NCBI RefSeq assembly: GCF_963422335.1
Contig: NZ_OY729424.1
Location: forward strand, 1,736,001-1,800,000
Source: an uncultured Roseateles sp.
GTDB lineage: Bacteria; Pseudomonadota; Gammaproteobacteria; Burkholderiales; Burkholderiaceae_C
DNA: 64,000 nucleotides
Reading direction: 5' to 3'
Shown: positions 16,041 through 26,009 of the stretch, piece after piece
Numbering within the stretch: the first letter of the stretch is position 1
How the letters are laid out: every line of letters begins with the position of its first letter
Made by a program: the position numbers and the translations under genes
The notes under the pieces: model-generated
Databases searched by the model: none
Seen by the model: only the letters and a program-made list of their open reading frames with translations
Told to the model about the DNA's origin: nothing

Positions 16041-17840
16041 ATGCTGAAACTCCTGCTCCGATCCCTGCTGGCCCTGCTGCTGAGCATCGCCGGCGCGGCC
16101 CATGCCGCCGATGACTTTCTGGAGCCCGAACAGGCCTTCAAGCTGGCAGTGCGGGCGCTCAATCCGAACATGCTGGAAGTCAGCTACGCGATTGCGCCGG
16201 GCTATTACATGTACCGCGAGCAGTTCAAGCTCGAGGCGCAAGGCGCGGCCGTCGGTGCGCTGGACTATCCCAAGGGCAAGGTCAAGTTCGACGAGACCTT
16301 TCAGAAAGAGGTCGAGACCTACCGCGAGCGCTTCGTGCTGCAGGTGCCGGTCACGCCGGCCGTCGGGGCGTTCAAGCTCTCGGTCACCGGTCAGGGCTGT
16401 GCGGACAAGGGGCTGTGCTATCCGCCGCTGACCCAGGTGGCCGAGGTCGATCTGTCCGATCCGAATGCCGCGCGTATCAAGCTGGTCAGCGCAGACGACC
16501 AAGCCGTGGCGGCTGCCGCCGGCCCGAGCAGCGCAGGCGGAGAGAGTTCACAGCTCGATGCCGCTCTGCAATCGGGCCGCTTCTGGACCGTCGTCGGCGT
16601 GTTCTTCATCGCCGGCCTGCTGCTGTCGCTGACACCCTGCGTGCTGCCGATGCTGCCGATACTGTCGTCCATCATCGTCGGCCGCAGCGGTGCGTCGGCC
16701 TCGCGAGGCCGGTCCTTCCTGCTGGCGGTCAGCTACTCGCTGGGCATGGCCCTGATCTACACCGCCCTGGGCGTGGCCGCCGGCTTGGCCGGCGAGGGGC
16801 TTGCCGCCGCATTGCAAAAGCCCTGGGTGCTGGGCCTGTTCGCGCTGGCCCTGGTCGGCTTCTCGCTGTCGATGTTCGGCGTCTACGAACTGCAACTGCC
16901 CCAGGCGCTGACCGGTGGCCTGTCGAGCGCCTCGCAGCGCCTGCCTGCCGGCCAGTTCGCCGGCGTGTTTGTGATGGGAGGCGTGTCGGCGCTGATCGTC
17001 AGCCCCTGCGTGGCCGCGCCGCTGGCCGGTGCCCTGGTCTATATCAGCCAGAGCCGCGATGTCCTGCTCGGCGGTACGGCCTTGTTCGCCCTGGCTTGTG
17101 GCATGAGCGTGCCCCTGCTGCTGCTGGGCGCCTCGGCAGGTGCGCTGCTGCCGCGCGCTGGCGCCTGGATGGATGGCGTCAAGCATTTCTTCGGTCTGCT
17201 GCTGCTGGGCGTGGCGCTGTGGACGGTGCAGCCCGTGCTACCCGCCGGCCTGGTGCTGGCTCTGTGGGGCGCCTTGCTGATCGGCGGTGCCATTGTGTTC
17301 GGCCTGTTCGAGCCGGCCCATCAGCATGGCCGCCCGCGCCTGTGGCTGCGCAAGACCGTGACTGCCGTCGCCGCGCTGTTCGGCCTGCTGCAGCTGATAG
17401 GTGCCGCCTCCGGTGGCCATGACCCGCTGCAGCCGCTGCGTCATTGGGTTGGTGCTGCCGACGCGACCGGCCCGGCCGGCCAGCCAGCGAGCTTTCAGCG
17501 CGTGCGCAGCGTGGCCGAACTCGACGCCGTGCTGGCCAGCGCCGGCCGCCCGGTGATGCTGGATTTCTATGCCGACTGGTGCGTGTCCTGCAAGGAGATG
17601 GAGCGTTTCACCTTCAACGAGCCGGCCGTGCGCCAGCGCCTGGGCAAGGCCCTGTTGCTGCAGGCCGATGTCACCGCCAATAGCGAGGCCGACAAGGCCT
17701 TGTTGCGTCGCTTTCACCTGTTCGGCCCGCCCGGCATCATCTTCTTCGACGCCCAGGGCAGGGAGCTGGACGGCGTGCGCGTGATCGGTTTCCAGGACGC
17801 CGAACGCTTCGCCAAGTCGCTCGCCGCAGCCGGTATCTGA
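16041..17840 (+). CDS. dsbD: Thiol:disulfide interchange protein DsbD
   Basis: 599 residues from ATG 16041; a signal peptide covers about residues 1-24 (ending AAHAADD). The periplasmic alpha domain has its redox pair at Cys120 and Cys126 (GCADKGLCYPP). The membrane domain has the cysteines in LTPCVLPMLP and VSPCVAAPLAG. The C-terminal thioredoxin-like gamma domain has Cys514 and Cys517 (DWCVSC). DsbD carries electrons from cytoplasmic thioredoxin to periplasmic DsbC, DsbG and cytochrome c maturation. All three redox pairs are intact. A longer frame upstream overlaps the permease gene and lacks a signal peptide. Confidence 0.97.
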   Translation: MLKLLLRSLLALLLSIAGAAHAADDFLEPEQAFKLAVRALNPNMLEVSYAIAPGYYMYREQFKLEAQGAAVGALDYPKGKVKFDETFQKEVETYRERFVLQVPVTPAVGAFKLSVTGQGCADKGLCYPPLTQVAEVDLSDPNAARIKLVSADDQAVAAAAGPSSAGGESSQLDAALQSGRFWTVVGVFFIAGLLLSLTPCVLPMLPILSSIIVGRSGASASRGRSFLLAVSYSLGMALIYTALGVAAGLAGEGLAAALQKPWVLGLFALALVGFSLSMFGVYELQLPQALTGGLSSASQRLPAGQFAGVFVMGGVSALIVSPCVAAPLAGALVYISQSRDVLLGGTALFALACGMSVPLLLLGASAGALLPRAGAWMDGVKHFFGLLLLGVALWTVQPVLPAGLVLALWGALLIGGAIVFGLFEPAHQHGRPRLWLRKTVTAVAALFGLLQLIGAASGGHDPLQPLRHWVGAADATGPAGQPASFQRVRSVAELDAVLASAGRPVMLDFYADWCVSCKEMERFTFNEPAVRQRLGKALLLQADVTANSEADKALLRRFHLFGPPGIIFFDAQGRELDGVRVIGFQDAERFAKSLAAAGI

Positions 17841-17860
17841 GCAGACTCGCCGAAGCGTGC

Positions 17861-17866
17861 TATAAT
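17861..17866 (+). promoter_or_regulatory. -10 box of the tRNA-fMet gene
   Basis: A perfect TATAAT lies 12 bases before the tRNA start. No good -35 is visible, since the region overlaps the end of dsbD. Confidence 0.6.
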
Positions 17867-17878
17867 TCGAGCTTCAGT

Positions 17879-19540
<1,662 letters not shown>

Positions 19541-19662
19541 GGTTCCCTGCCTCTTGGTGCTGCTCGGCCAATGCGTCGCGCACCAGGCGTTCAGCCAGCA
19601 GCTTGATCAGCTGCCGGCGCGCCGCGCTTCTATTCGATGCGGACATTGGGCTGGTTTGCATA

Positions 19663-20298
19663 TTACGCCGCGCCTTCTACCCGAGCCTTCTCACGCTGGC
19701 GCTGGTAGTCGCTCTGCAGCCAGGCATCGACCTCGTCAAGCGTAGCCAACGGCGCCGACCGATAGGCCGAAAAGGCCAAGTGTGCTGCAGAGAGCATTTT
19801 GCCAACGCGCTCGAGGTCGACCAGCGTTGCATCCCAGCCCTTGACCTTGTCGTCAATGATTTGCTGGACCATGTTGTCGCCGGCGTCGACCAGCACGCTC
19901 TCCCGACGGCTGATGAGGTTGTCGCGCAGGGCACGAGCCTCGGCTACGTTGTCGATCAACTTTTCGATCTCGTGCGCCAGCATTCCATAGACCTGGCCGA
20001 CCAGATCCTCGCCCGGCTTGTCCAGGGCGGCCGAGATCATCTGCGCCAGCAACATGCGGGCCTCGGCCTCGATCGGTGTGATGAGATCGTCCACACCAGT
20101 GGCATCGTAGAGCTGGCGCCGCTCGGGGTTGCTCAGCACCTCATAGGCCTTGTTGGTCGCGGCCTGTGCGTCTGCGCTGCCTCCCGCCTTGTCGGGATGC
20201 GCTGCACTGGACGCCCGGCGCCATGCTTGTTTGATGTCTTCGGCCGAGGCGTCAGGGGCGACGCCCAAAACTTGGTAGTGGGTCAGGTTAGCGGGCAT
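19663..20298 (-). CDS. J-domain (DnaJ-like) phage protein
   Basis: 211 residues from the ATG at 20298, chosen because AAGGAGG stands six bases upstream; a longer frame starting at 20556 runs through the previous gene. Residues 5-68 form a J domain: HYQVLGVAPDASAEDIKQAWR, shown in part, then His34-Pro35-Asp36 and NKAYEVLSNPERRQLYD. The rest is helical with no zinc or glycine-rich DnaJ region. J proteins stimulate the ATPase of Hsp70. The phage has no dnaK or grpE, so it would recruit the host chaperone, perhaps for replication complex remodelling as lambda P does. Confidence 0.9.
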   Translation of the reverse strand: MPANLTHYQVLGVAPDASAEDIKQAWRRASSAAHPDKAGGSADAQAATNKAYEVLSNPERRQLYDATGVDDLITPIEAEARMLLAQMISAALDKPGEDLVGQVYGMLAHEIEKLIDNVAEARALRDNLISRRESVLVDAGDNMVQQIIDDKVKGWDATLVDLERVGKMLSAAHLAFSAYRSAPLATLDEVDAWLQSDYQRQREKARVEGAA

Positions 20299-20551
20299 TT
20301 GCTGCCTCCTTGAGGTGTTGTTCGATCCAGGCCTGGGCCTCGCCCAGCACGCGCACGTGCGAGCGGCTGACGTGGCCGTGGCTGGCCTGGTGGGGCACGC
20401 GCGTGGCGTGGATGGCCTGGCGGGTTCTGATGGGCAGGGTGAACCAATGGAGCCTGCAGCCCCACTGGCTGGCCTTGGCGAGGGCGGTGCAGCCTGGCCA
20501 GGGGCAGGGGTGCCTGCGGGGCTTGGCGTCGACGTGGGCGGTTGTGGACAT
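20288..20551 (-). CDS. Small zinc-finger-like phage protein
   Basis: 87 residues. A conserved-looking CPWPGCTALAKASQWGCRLHW segment (shown in part: CPWPGC, WGC and HWF) places three cysteines and a histidine as in small phage zinc-binding proteins; the flanking HWFTLPIRTRQAIHAT is also seen in such proteins. Its end overlaps the J-domain start by 11 bases. Role unknown. Confidence 0.75.
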   Translation of the reverse strand: MSTTAHVDAKPRRHPCPWPGCTALAKASQWGCRLHWFTLPIRTRQAIHATRVPHQASHGHVSRSHVRVLGEAQAWIEQHLKEAANAR

Positions 20552-20552
20552 G

Positions 20553-20831
20553 TCAATGCACCTTCTCAGCGGGCTCGGCCGCTTCCTCGGCCAGGCTCGA
20601 AACGAGGGTGCGCACCAGCTCTTCGGCCGTCTTGAGGCCGACGGTATCGGCCAGCCGGACGCCGGCGGCGGCGATGATGCCCATCAGGAACTCGGCCTGC
20701 TGCGGCGGGGGCATGTCCCTGGTTACCCAGGCAATCCCATCGGCGGCGACTTTGTCGACAAACTGCACGCCCAATTCGTACGGAGTGCCATCGATGGTGT
20801 CGGCCTCGGGCTTGATGTGGCCGGCGCTCAT
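20553..20831 (-). CDS. Hypothetical phage protein
   Basis: 92 residues, MSAGHIKPEADTIDGTP to AEEAAEPAEKVH, acidic at the C terminus. No motif recognised. The start overlaps the stop of the upstream gene (ATGA) and the stop is one base from the next start, so it is a firm member of the leftward operon. Confidence 0.75.
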   Translation of the reverse strand: MSAGHIKPEADTIDGTPYELGVQFVDKVAADGIAWVTRDMPPPQQAEFLMGIIAAAGVRLADTVGLKTAEELVRTLVSSLAEEAAEPAEKVH

Positions 20832-21721
20832 GGTGTCACCGGCGTTGCGCTCGGCCCAGCGGTCATGATGTCGTGCGGGTCGCCTTCGGGGCCCTTCCAG
20901 GGTTGTGGCAAGAAGCTGGGCCGAGGCGGTACCACGACATCATCGTTGTCGCTCGCGCTGAAGTGAGTGGCTGCGGCCCATTCAGCAGCGGCCTCGGCAT
21001 CCGCAGACGACCAGCTGGCTACCGTGGCCAGGTCGGCGTCGATGCCGACGCACAACAGCATCAAGCGGATGCTGTTGTCGTCACGCTGCCAGGTAATCGG
21101 CTGCCAGGTAATCGGCTGCTTGGGGCTCTGATCCTGCGGGGATGGCGCCGGCGCCGCGGTCTTCTCCCCGTGATGCCAAAGGAACGCGCAATAGGCCGCC
21201 ACGTCGCGCGGATCGCCCTTGTCCCAGTGCTGCCACAGATCGGCCCGGCACTCATCCATCCAGTCGGGGCTCTGCCAGTGATCGGAGTAGCCGTGCTTCC
21301 GCTCGGCCTGGCGCAGTTTCATGGCCAGGGCGGTGGCAAAGCGCTGCACCAGCTGGGCTGTGGCAGGGTGCAGGCCGTACGGGATGCTGATGTAGCCAAT
21401 GCTCTCGTCCATCGGCACGATCGTTCCCGGCCTCGACTCAAGGAGCGCCCGCAGCTCTGCGGCGGTCAGCGTACGCTCGGGAATGATCTTGATGCCGCCT
21501 ACGTCCAGCGGCGTACCGAGCGACAGAGACACCGCGCTGACCTTGCGCGGCCAGGCCTTGATGGAGGCCGCGTAGTTGCCCATGGCCAGCGGCCGCTGGG
21601 GCACCAGGTCGATGGTGACGATCACGTCAAGCGCGCTGGCGTACTCAACCAGGTTGCGGCCCATGGCGTAGACCGAGGCAACGTCGGTCAGGCGGGCGGG
21701 GTAGTTGGGATCGGTGATCAT
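20828..21721 (-). CDS. Hypothetical phage protein with DUF551-like middle segment
   Basis: 297 residues. The N-terminal half (about 1-130) describes a beta-rich domain with repeated 'DVIVTIDLVPQRPLAMGNY'-type strands. The middle HWQSPDWMDECRADLWQHWDKGDPRDVA, given in part as SPDWMDECR and GDPRDVAAYCAFLWHHGE, resembles segments common in phage early proteins that precede FLWxRGE. Residues around 205-215 carry a tandem QPITWQPITWQ from a 15-bp duplication. Function unknown; the DUF label is a guess from the motif style. Confidence 0.75.
   Translation of the reverse strand: MITDPNYPARLTDVASVYAMGRNLVEYASALDVIVTIDLVPQRPLAMGNYAASIKAWPRKVSAVSLSLGTPLDVGGIKIIPERTLTAAELRALLESRPGTIVPMDESIGYISIPYGLHPATAQLVQRFATALAMKLRQAERKHGYSDHWQSPDWMDECRADLWQHWDKGDPRDVAAYCAFLWHHGEKTAAPAPSPQDQSPKQPITWQPITWQRDDNSIRLMLLCVGIDADLATVASWSSADAEAAAEWAAATHFSASDNDDVVVPPRPSFLPQPWKGPEGDPHDIMTAGPSATPVTP
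21085..21114. repeat. 15-bp tandem duplication inside a phage gene
   Basis: GCTGCCAGGTAATCG is repeated perfectly head to tail. It adds five residues (giving QPITWQPITWQ) without breaking the frame, so it looks like a recent slippage event. Confidence 0.9.
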
Positions 21722-23805
21722 GCGCCTGCCTCCTCATTCGCCACGGGCTGGGCCACGCCACCGCCGGCGGGCACGCCGGCGTCAACCTTCACTTTTTTGT
21801 ACGGGGCGCGGAGCGTGTCCGGGTGCGACGTGATGAACTGCTTGACCGCCGCGATCTCTTCGCCGGCGAAGCCGGCTTCAACCGTCTGGCTTTGACTTGC
21901 TTGCGCAGCAAGCTCGTCTCCATCCCGAAAGCCAATCAGGCCGATCTGCCTGGCCAGGGTGTCCCGATCCTTCACCAGCTCGCGCAGCGAGGCGCCCTGT
22001 TTTGCGCCCGCGCCAGCGGTGGAAGGGGTAGGTTGCACAAAGTCGCTGAGCTTGGCGCCGCCGGCGATGGCCACCTTCAACCATTTGGGTTGCAAGCCGC
22101 GGCCCGACCAGGTCTCGCCCGTCTTGGCATTTCGGTATTGAACCGACCCCGCCTTCTTGGCCGCCGCCTTACCCTGCGCTTGCGCAGCAGTGGAGGGGGT
22201 AGGGACGGGTTTTGCAGGCGCCTGCGGTGCCTCTATGCCGTAGTTCTTGGCCACCTGCAGCAGCGTTTCGGGCTTCTTGCCTAGCGCGTGGGACTGCACC
22301 TGTGCGTCGGTGACCAGCACGCAGTCCATCAGCAGCATGTTCAGGTCGCCCACAGCCATGGACCCGACGCGCTTGACCAGCGCTTCAAAGCTTGGTGCGT
22401 TCCACAGCTCGATCAGCGGGGCTTTATCCCAGTGGCCGATGCCGTCCATTGCCGTGCGCACCACCAGCTGCAGGTCGTGGGCCGTGCGCGCAGAGGATGC
22501 AAGGTGGGTGCGCACCCGCTTGATCAGCTCGAGGTTTGCACGGGTGAGTTCTTTGGCCTTGGCTTCGTTTGCCTCGCGCTTGATCTTGCGGCGCCGCTCC
22601 GCGGCCTCGTAAGAGTCGGCCTCGCGCTGCTTGGCATCGCTCACCTTCACGCCGGCTTCCACCAGGTCAGACACCTTCACGGCCTCATACGTCTTGCCGG
22701 TACGCGGGTCCTGGATGACGACGGCGGCCGGCATCGGAATCTTGCCGTCCAGCTGCGCCGCTGTCTTGGCCTTGTCCAGTTCGCCGCGAACGGTGGCCAA
22801 GGGCAAATACGCTCCCTTGATCTCGCCAGTGGCGCTGACGGCAACGCGCGCCTTGTTCCCGTCCACCACCTCCCTGCCTTTGGCGCGTAGTTCATCGGCC
22901 TGCCGCTTGAAAAAGACCACCTTCTTTTCGGCGAAGCAGTCGGGATCGGTGCACACGTCGGCACCCAGGTTCAGGCTGCTGTACCTGTTGGGCTTCTTCG
23001 CGTTCAGCACGTCGGTGAACTCGGGCGCGTTGGCTGTGCGCTTGGTGCAGCGGATGCAGTTGCCGGCGGCGGGCAGCAGCATTTCTTCGTCGATCGGGAA
23101 GGGTGCTTTGTGCAGGTCCAGGGTGAATCGCTCGTTCAGCAAGTCGCTGATGCGGCGGGTGCTCTCTTTGCCGCCGTCGCTGAGGCTGAGGTACTTACCC
23201 TTGATGTAGCCCAGGGCCTTCTCCTGCAGCTTGGGGATGCGCAGGCGTGCGATCAAGAGCGCCGTTTCGCTGCCGATCTCATTGGCCAGGCAAGCGGTCT
23301 TGACTTCGCTGCAGGCCTGCAGCAGCTTGAGGCGGCTGTAAACATAGCTGAGCTTGTTCATCCCGCCCAGAGACATGGCGATGCGCTCGGCCGTTTCGTT
23401 GTGCTCATCGATGAGGGCGCGGAAGCCCTCGGCTTCCTCGATCGGGTGCACGTCTTTGCGCTGCAAATTCTCCGAGATCTGCGCACGCTTGACCTCGAGG
23501 TCGGTCATCACGTGCACCATGCATGGTGCGTGGGTCAGGCCAGCCAGACGTGCGGCCCGCAGGCGGCGGTGGCCGAACACCAGTTCATAGCCGGCCACGG
23601 CCGCCGGGTCATTGGTGTTGGCAAACAGCGCGGGCACACGGGGGCGCACCAGCAGCGGCTGCAGGATGCGGCCGTGGCTCTTGATGTCTTCGGCCAGCTC
23701 CTGCAGGTCGGTGTCATTGAACGTTTTGCGAGGATTGAAGGGGCTCTCGTGCAGATCGCCCAGCAAGATCTCGGTGATGCGCTGTTGCTCTGTGGTTTGG
23801 TCCAT
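21718..23805 (-). CDS. ParB-like protein with zinc-ribbon-like cysteines and H-NS-type C-terminal motif
   Basis: 695 residues from ATG 23805 (MDQTTEQQ). Residues about 10-115 are a ParB N-terminal domain with NPRK, VFGHRRLRAARLAG and ENLQRKDVHPIEEA, where the arginine-rich box is the CTP-binding motif of ParB. A KorB/HTH region follows to about 200. Cys250-X2-Cys253 and Cys285-X4-Cys290 may bind zinc. The C-terminal region carries YRN, TGETWSGRG and PKWL at residues 557-576, the DNA-binding motif of H-NS family proteins, flanked by Ala/Pro linkers. No ParA partner and no plasmid-type replication genes are near, so partition is unlikely; DNA condensation, replication or silencing are options. 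Start and stop overlap neighbours in the leftward operon. Confidence 0.88.
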   Translation of the reverse strand: MDQTTEQQRITEILLGDLHESPFNPRKTFNDTDLQELAEDIKSHGRILQPLLVRPRVPALFANTNDPAAVAGYELVFGHRRLRAARLAGLTHAPCMVHVMTDLEVKRAQISENLQRKDVHPIEEAEGFRALIDEHNETAERIAMSLGGMNKLSYVYSRLKLLQACSEVKTACLANEIGSETALLIARLRIPKLQEKALGYIKGKYLSLSDGGKESTRRISDLLNERFTLDLHKAPFPIDEEMLLPAAGNCIRCTKRTANAPEFTDVLNAKKPNRYSSLNLGADVCTDPDCFAEKKVVFFKRQADELRAKGREVVDGNKARVAVSATGEIKGAYLPLATVRGELDKAKTAAQLDGKIPMPAAVVIQDPRTGKTYEAVKVSDLVEAGVKVSDAKQREADSYEAAERRRKIKREANEAKAKELTRANLELIKRVRTHLASSARTAHDLQLVVRTAMDGIGHWDKAPLIELWNAPSFEALVKRVGSMAVGDLNMLLMDCVLVTDAQVQSHALGKKPETLLQVAKNYGIEAPQAPAKPVPTPSTAAQAQGKAAAKKAGSVQYRNAKTGETWSGRGLQPKWLKVAIAGGAKLSDFVQPTPSTAGAGAKQGASLRELVKDRDTLARQIGLIGFRDGDELAAQASQSQTVEAGFAGEEIAAVKQFITSHPDTLRAPYKKVKVDAGVPAGGGVAQPVANEEAGA
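22214..22225. repeat. Dispersed palindrome GCAGGCGCCTGC, copy 1
   Basis: Exact copy inside the ParB-like gene, encoding QAPA in the linker just before the H-NS-type motif. Confidence 0.9.
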
Positions 23806-23831
23806 GGTGATGGCTCCGGTGATGATGGGTG

Positions 23832-24527
23832 TTAGGCCAGCCGGTGCACACGGCACTTGGCGGCATCTTCGGGATCGACTCGCACGGCGAACTTGGCGCT
23901 CGGTGCGTGGTGTTGGACGTAGTGCTTGGCGGCCTGCTTGAGGGCGGCCATGTAGCGCAGCTCGGCGGCAGTGCTGGCGCCCACGCGATCAAGCTTGGCG
24001 AACACTGGGGCGTATGAGGTCGTACCGTTGCCGGTGTGGGGCACGACGGGCTTGTCGTACTCAACCACCAGCTTGGCCGGATCGAGCGGTGGCAGGCGGG
24101 GGTTGCGGCGCTTTGCTGGTGGCTCAGCCGGCGTTTCAGGGGCGGGTGCGGGGCCTACGGTCACTACCGGGTCCGGGCCGGTGCTGCAGAACAGAATCGG
24201 TGGGCGCTCATGTGTGATGGTGGGTGCCGGTGCTGGTGCCGGTGCCGGCGCTGCGGCTACTGCCTTGGCGGCGCGCTCCGCCATTTCGATCAGCGCCGGG
24301 CCGGCCGCGAAGGCGCCCAGATGCGACCGGTCGCCGGCGCCGTGTTCGCGCCGCAGCCAGCCGTGCTGGACGGCGCCCATGAGCAGCGGCGTGACCTCGT
24401 TTGAGCGCAGTTCATAGCGCTCGGCCAGGTCGATGATGGTCAGGTAAGTGCCGATCTTCTTGCCCATCAGCTCGCCGCACACGCGGGCGGCCAGGCTGTT
24501 GGCAATGGGGTAGGTGTCGCCGGTCAT
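23832..24527 (-). CDS. Hypothetical phage protein with winged-helix-like N terminus
   Basis: 231 residues. Residues about 15-65 (GKKIGTYLTIIDLAERYELRSNEVTPLLMGAVQHGWL, in part) look like a winged helix. Then come a flexible linker with repeated Ala-Pro (residues about 92-103), a proline-rich middle, and a compact C-terminal segment. The stop of the upstream gene overlaps this start by four bases. Function not recognised; a DNA-binding role is plausible. Confidence 0.75.
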   Translation of the reverse strand: MTGDTYPIANSLAARVCGELMGKKIGTYLTIIDLAERYELRSNEVTPLLMGAVQHGWLRREHGAGDRSHLGAFAAGPALIEMAERAAKAVAAAPAPAPAPAPTITHERPPILFCSTGPDPVVTVGPAPAPETPAEPPAKRRNPRLPPLDPAKLVVEYDKPVVPHTGNGTTSYAPVFAKLDRVGASTAAELRYMAALKQAAKHYVQHHAPSAKFAVRVDPEDAAKCRVHRLA

Positions 24528-24982
24528 GCGTAGGCCCTCCCATCGACGTGCACGGGGAAGAAGCGGCGGTCGCCGGTGTCGGGTTTCAGGAACTCCGTGT
24601 GACCGCTGCAGAAGAAGAGCTGCACCTGGCGCTGCGGCATCACGTCCAGCACCTTGCCGCCTTTGGACTGGGCCATGGCGGCGGCGGTGAACTCGGCCAG
24701 GCCGCTGTACTTGGCCCGCAGCGTGTACATCACCAGGCCAGGTACGTCGCGGGCGTGATACAGCGGGATCTCGGCCGCCAATGCGCTGGCCAGGTCGCGC
24801 AGGTCCAGCAGCATGGCGTGCAAGCCATCGTGAACGAAGCAGCGCAGGTACATGCAGGGGTGGCCGTCCTGCAGCACCTGGTGCAAGCCAACCGTGGTGT
24901 CATCGCGGAACTGCACGTCGTGCCGCTCAGCGATGACGGTGTAGGCGCCGATGGTGTGCAGCGGCGTGGTGTCGATGGGCAT
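24524..24982 (-). CDS. Hypothetical phage protein ending in a VapE-like RRFxPV motif
   Basis: 152 residues from ATG 24982, chosen for the AAGGAGG placed four bases upstream. Most of the protein has no recognised domain. The C-terminal 35 residues read FFCSG, then TEFL, then TGDRRFFPVHV, closely matching the FFGST, THYL, SGNRRFWPVRV segment of the prophage's own VapE protein (residues near 695-722). The Walker motifs of VapE are absent here. It could be a shared nucleic-acid-facing element or a decayed copy. Confidence 0.75.
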   Translation of the reverse strand: MPIDTTPLHTIGAYTVIAERHDVQFRDDTTVGLHQVLQDGHPCMYLRCFVHDGLHAMLLDLRDLASALAAEIPLYHARDVPGLVMYTLRAKYSGLAEFTAAAMAQSKGGKVLDVMPQRQVQLFFCSGHTEFLKPDTGDRRFFPVHVDGRAYA

Positions 24983-25019
24983 AGGGCCTCCTTGGCCGAT
25001 GCGGTGGGTGGGCTTGCGA

Positions 25020-25376
25020 TCAGTAGCCGCGATGGGCGCTGACGCCGGCGAGCCAGACGCGGCGCTCGGTGCTGAACCGGATGCGGCCAACGTGGGTGAA
25101 CGCGCCGTGCACGTCTTGCAGCTGATGGATCACGGCCATGCGGCTGCGATTGCGCGCACGCTGCGGCGTCAGCAAGCCGGCGCCATAGGTGCCGCCTTTG
25201 AGCTTGCCGTTCAAGCGCTGCGAGTCGCGCAGCTTCCGACGCGCGGACGGTGCCTTGTGCTGGTTGCCTATGCCGGCGCAGGTGGCCTGGCGGACCAAGC
25301 GGCGCGACTCGACGCGGCGGCCTCGGTATTCGGTCATCGATTCGGCCGGATGGCGTTCGGGTGTGTGGACGTTCAT
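25020..25376 (-). CDS. Basic hypothetical phage protein
   Basis: 118 residues from ATG 25376 (MNVHTPERHPAESMTEY). The protein is Arg/Lys rich (RRVESRRLVRQATCAG, SARRKLRD) and ends in a beta-rich segment. No family recognised. A longer frame starting at 25592 is low complexity and overlaps the upstream gene. Nucleic acid binding is suggested only by charge. Confidence 0.65.
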   Translation of the reverse strand: MNVHTPERHPAESMTEYRGRRVESRRLVRQATCAGIGNQHKAPSARRKLRDSQRLNGKLKGGTYGAGLLTPQRARNRSRMAVIHQLQDVHGAFTHVGRIRFSTERRVWLAGVSAHRGY

Positions 25377-25428
25377 GGGAGTGCCTTTCAGGCGCAATGG
25401 GCAGAGCCGCTGCCCGCGGTGTTGGGGG

Positions 25429-25710
25429 TCAGTCGTCAGCGCGCGCGCCGGCGGCCAGGCTCTTGCCGTCCAGCAGGGGCGGGTGCGTGGGCACGGGCGG
25501 GGCGTGGTGCGGGGCCGGGGTGGCCGCCGGCGCCGACTCTTGCGGGGCGGGCGCGCGGTAGCCTCGGGCAAGGCGCAAGGCCTGGCCCTCAATCAGTCTC
25601 CAGCGTGCGGCCTGGGCCTTGATCTCCTGCAGCGAGGGCCAGTCGGGGCGGCGCATCTGCCGATAGGCGTCCTGCAGCTGCAGGTCTGTGAGGCCTTCGG
25701 TGCCGCTCAT
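25429..25710 (-). CDS. Hypothetical phage protein
   Basis: 93 residues: a helical N-terminal half (MSGTEGLTDLQLQDAYRQM) and a disordered Pro/Ala/His-rich C-terminal half. The start overlaps the stop of the upstream gene (ATGA). No function recognised. Confidence 0.65.
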   Translation of the reverse strand: MSGTEGLTDLQLQDAYRQMRRPDWPSLQEIKAQAARWRLIEGQALRLARGYRAPAPQESAPAATPAPHHAPPVPTHPPLLDGKSLAAGARADD

Positions 25711-26009
25711 TGCGTCACCATCAGGTAAGCGCCCAGGCAGGCCAGGACGGCGGTCAACGTGGTGGCTGCACCGAACATCAGGCCCCAGCGGCGGCCGTGA
25801 CGCTCGCCGATGCTCAGCCCCTTGCGGAAGCCGATTTCCATGCCCTCGGTGAACGAGCCGTGCAAGGCGCGCAGGTAGCGCCCTTCGGCATAGGCCTCCG
25901 AGCGGCTCATCATCCCGCGCTTGAGCATTTGCTCGTAGGCCACGAAATCCGCAGGAAAGGCCCGGGGGTCATTGCAGGCGCCTGCAGCGGGTGCTTGCGG
26001 CGCGCTCAT
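25707..26009 (-). CDS. Small single-pass membrane phage protein
   Basis: 100 residues with one strong hydrophobic segment at the C terminus (about 77-97, GLMFGAATTLTAVLACLGAYL). The soluble part precedes it, so it is a tail-anchored candidate. The start and stop both overlap neighbours by four bases. Function unknown. Confidence 0.7.
   Translation of the reverse strand: MSAPQAPAAGACNDPRAFPADFVAYEQMLKRGMMSRSEAYAEGRYLRALHGSFTEGMEIGFRKGLSIGERHGRRWGLMFGAATTLTAVLACLGAYLMVTQ
25974..25985. repeat. Dispersed palindrome GCAGGCGCCTGC, copy 2
   Basis: Exact copy near the start of the tail-anchored protein gene. Here the reading frame differs and it encodes A-G-A-C, unlike the QAPA of the other exact copies. 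Confidence 0.9.

Noticed and set aside
20299..20556. N-terminal extension of the J-domain protein
   Set aside because: It reads through the 87-residue gene in a different frame, is Pro/Ala rich, and a strong ribosome binding site stands at the ATG at 20298.
24227..24252. GCC-GGT-type short repeats as a possible phase-variable tract
   Set aside because: They encode an imperfect Ala-Pro linker with mixed codons, so slippage is not indicated.
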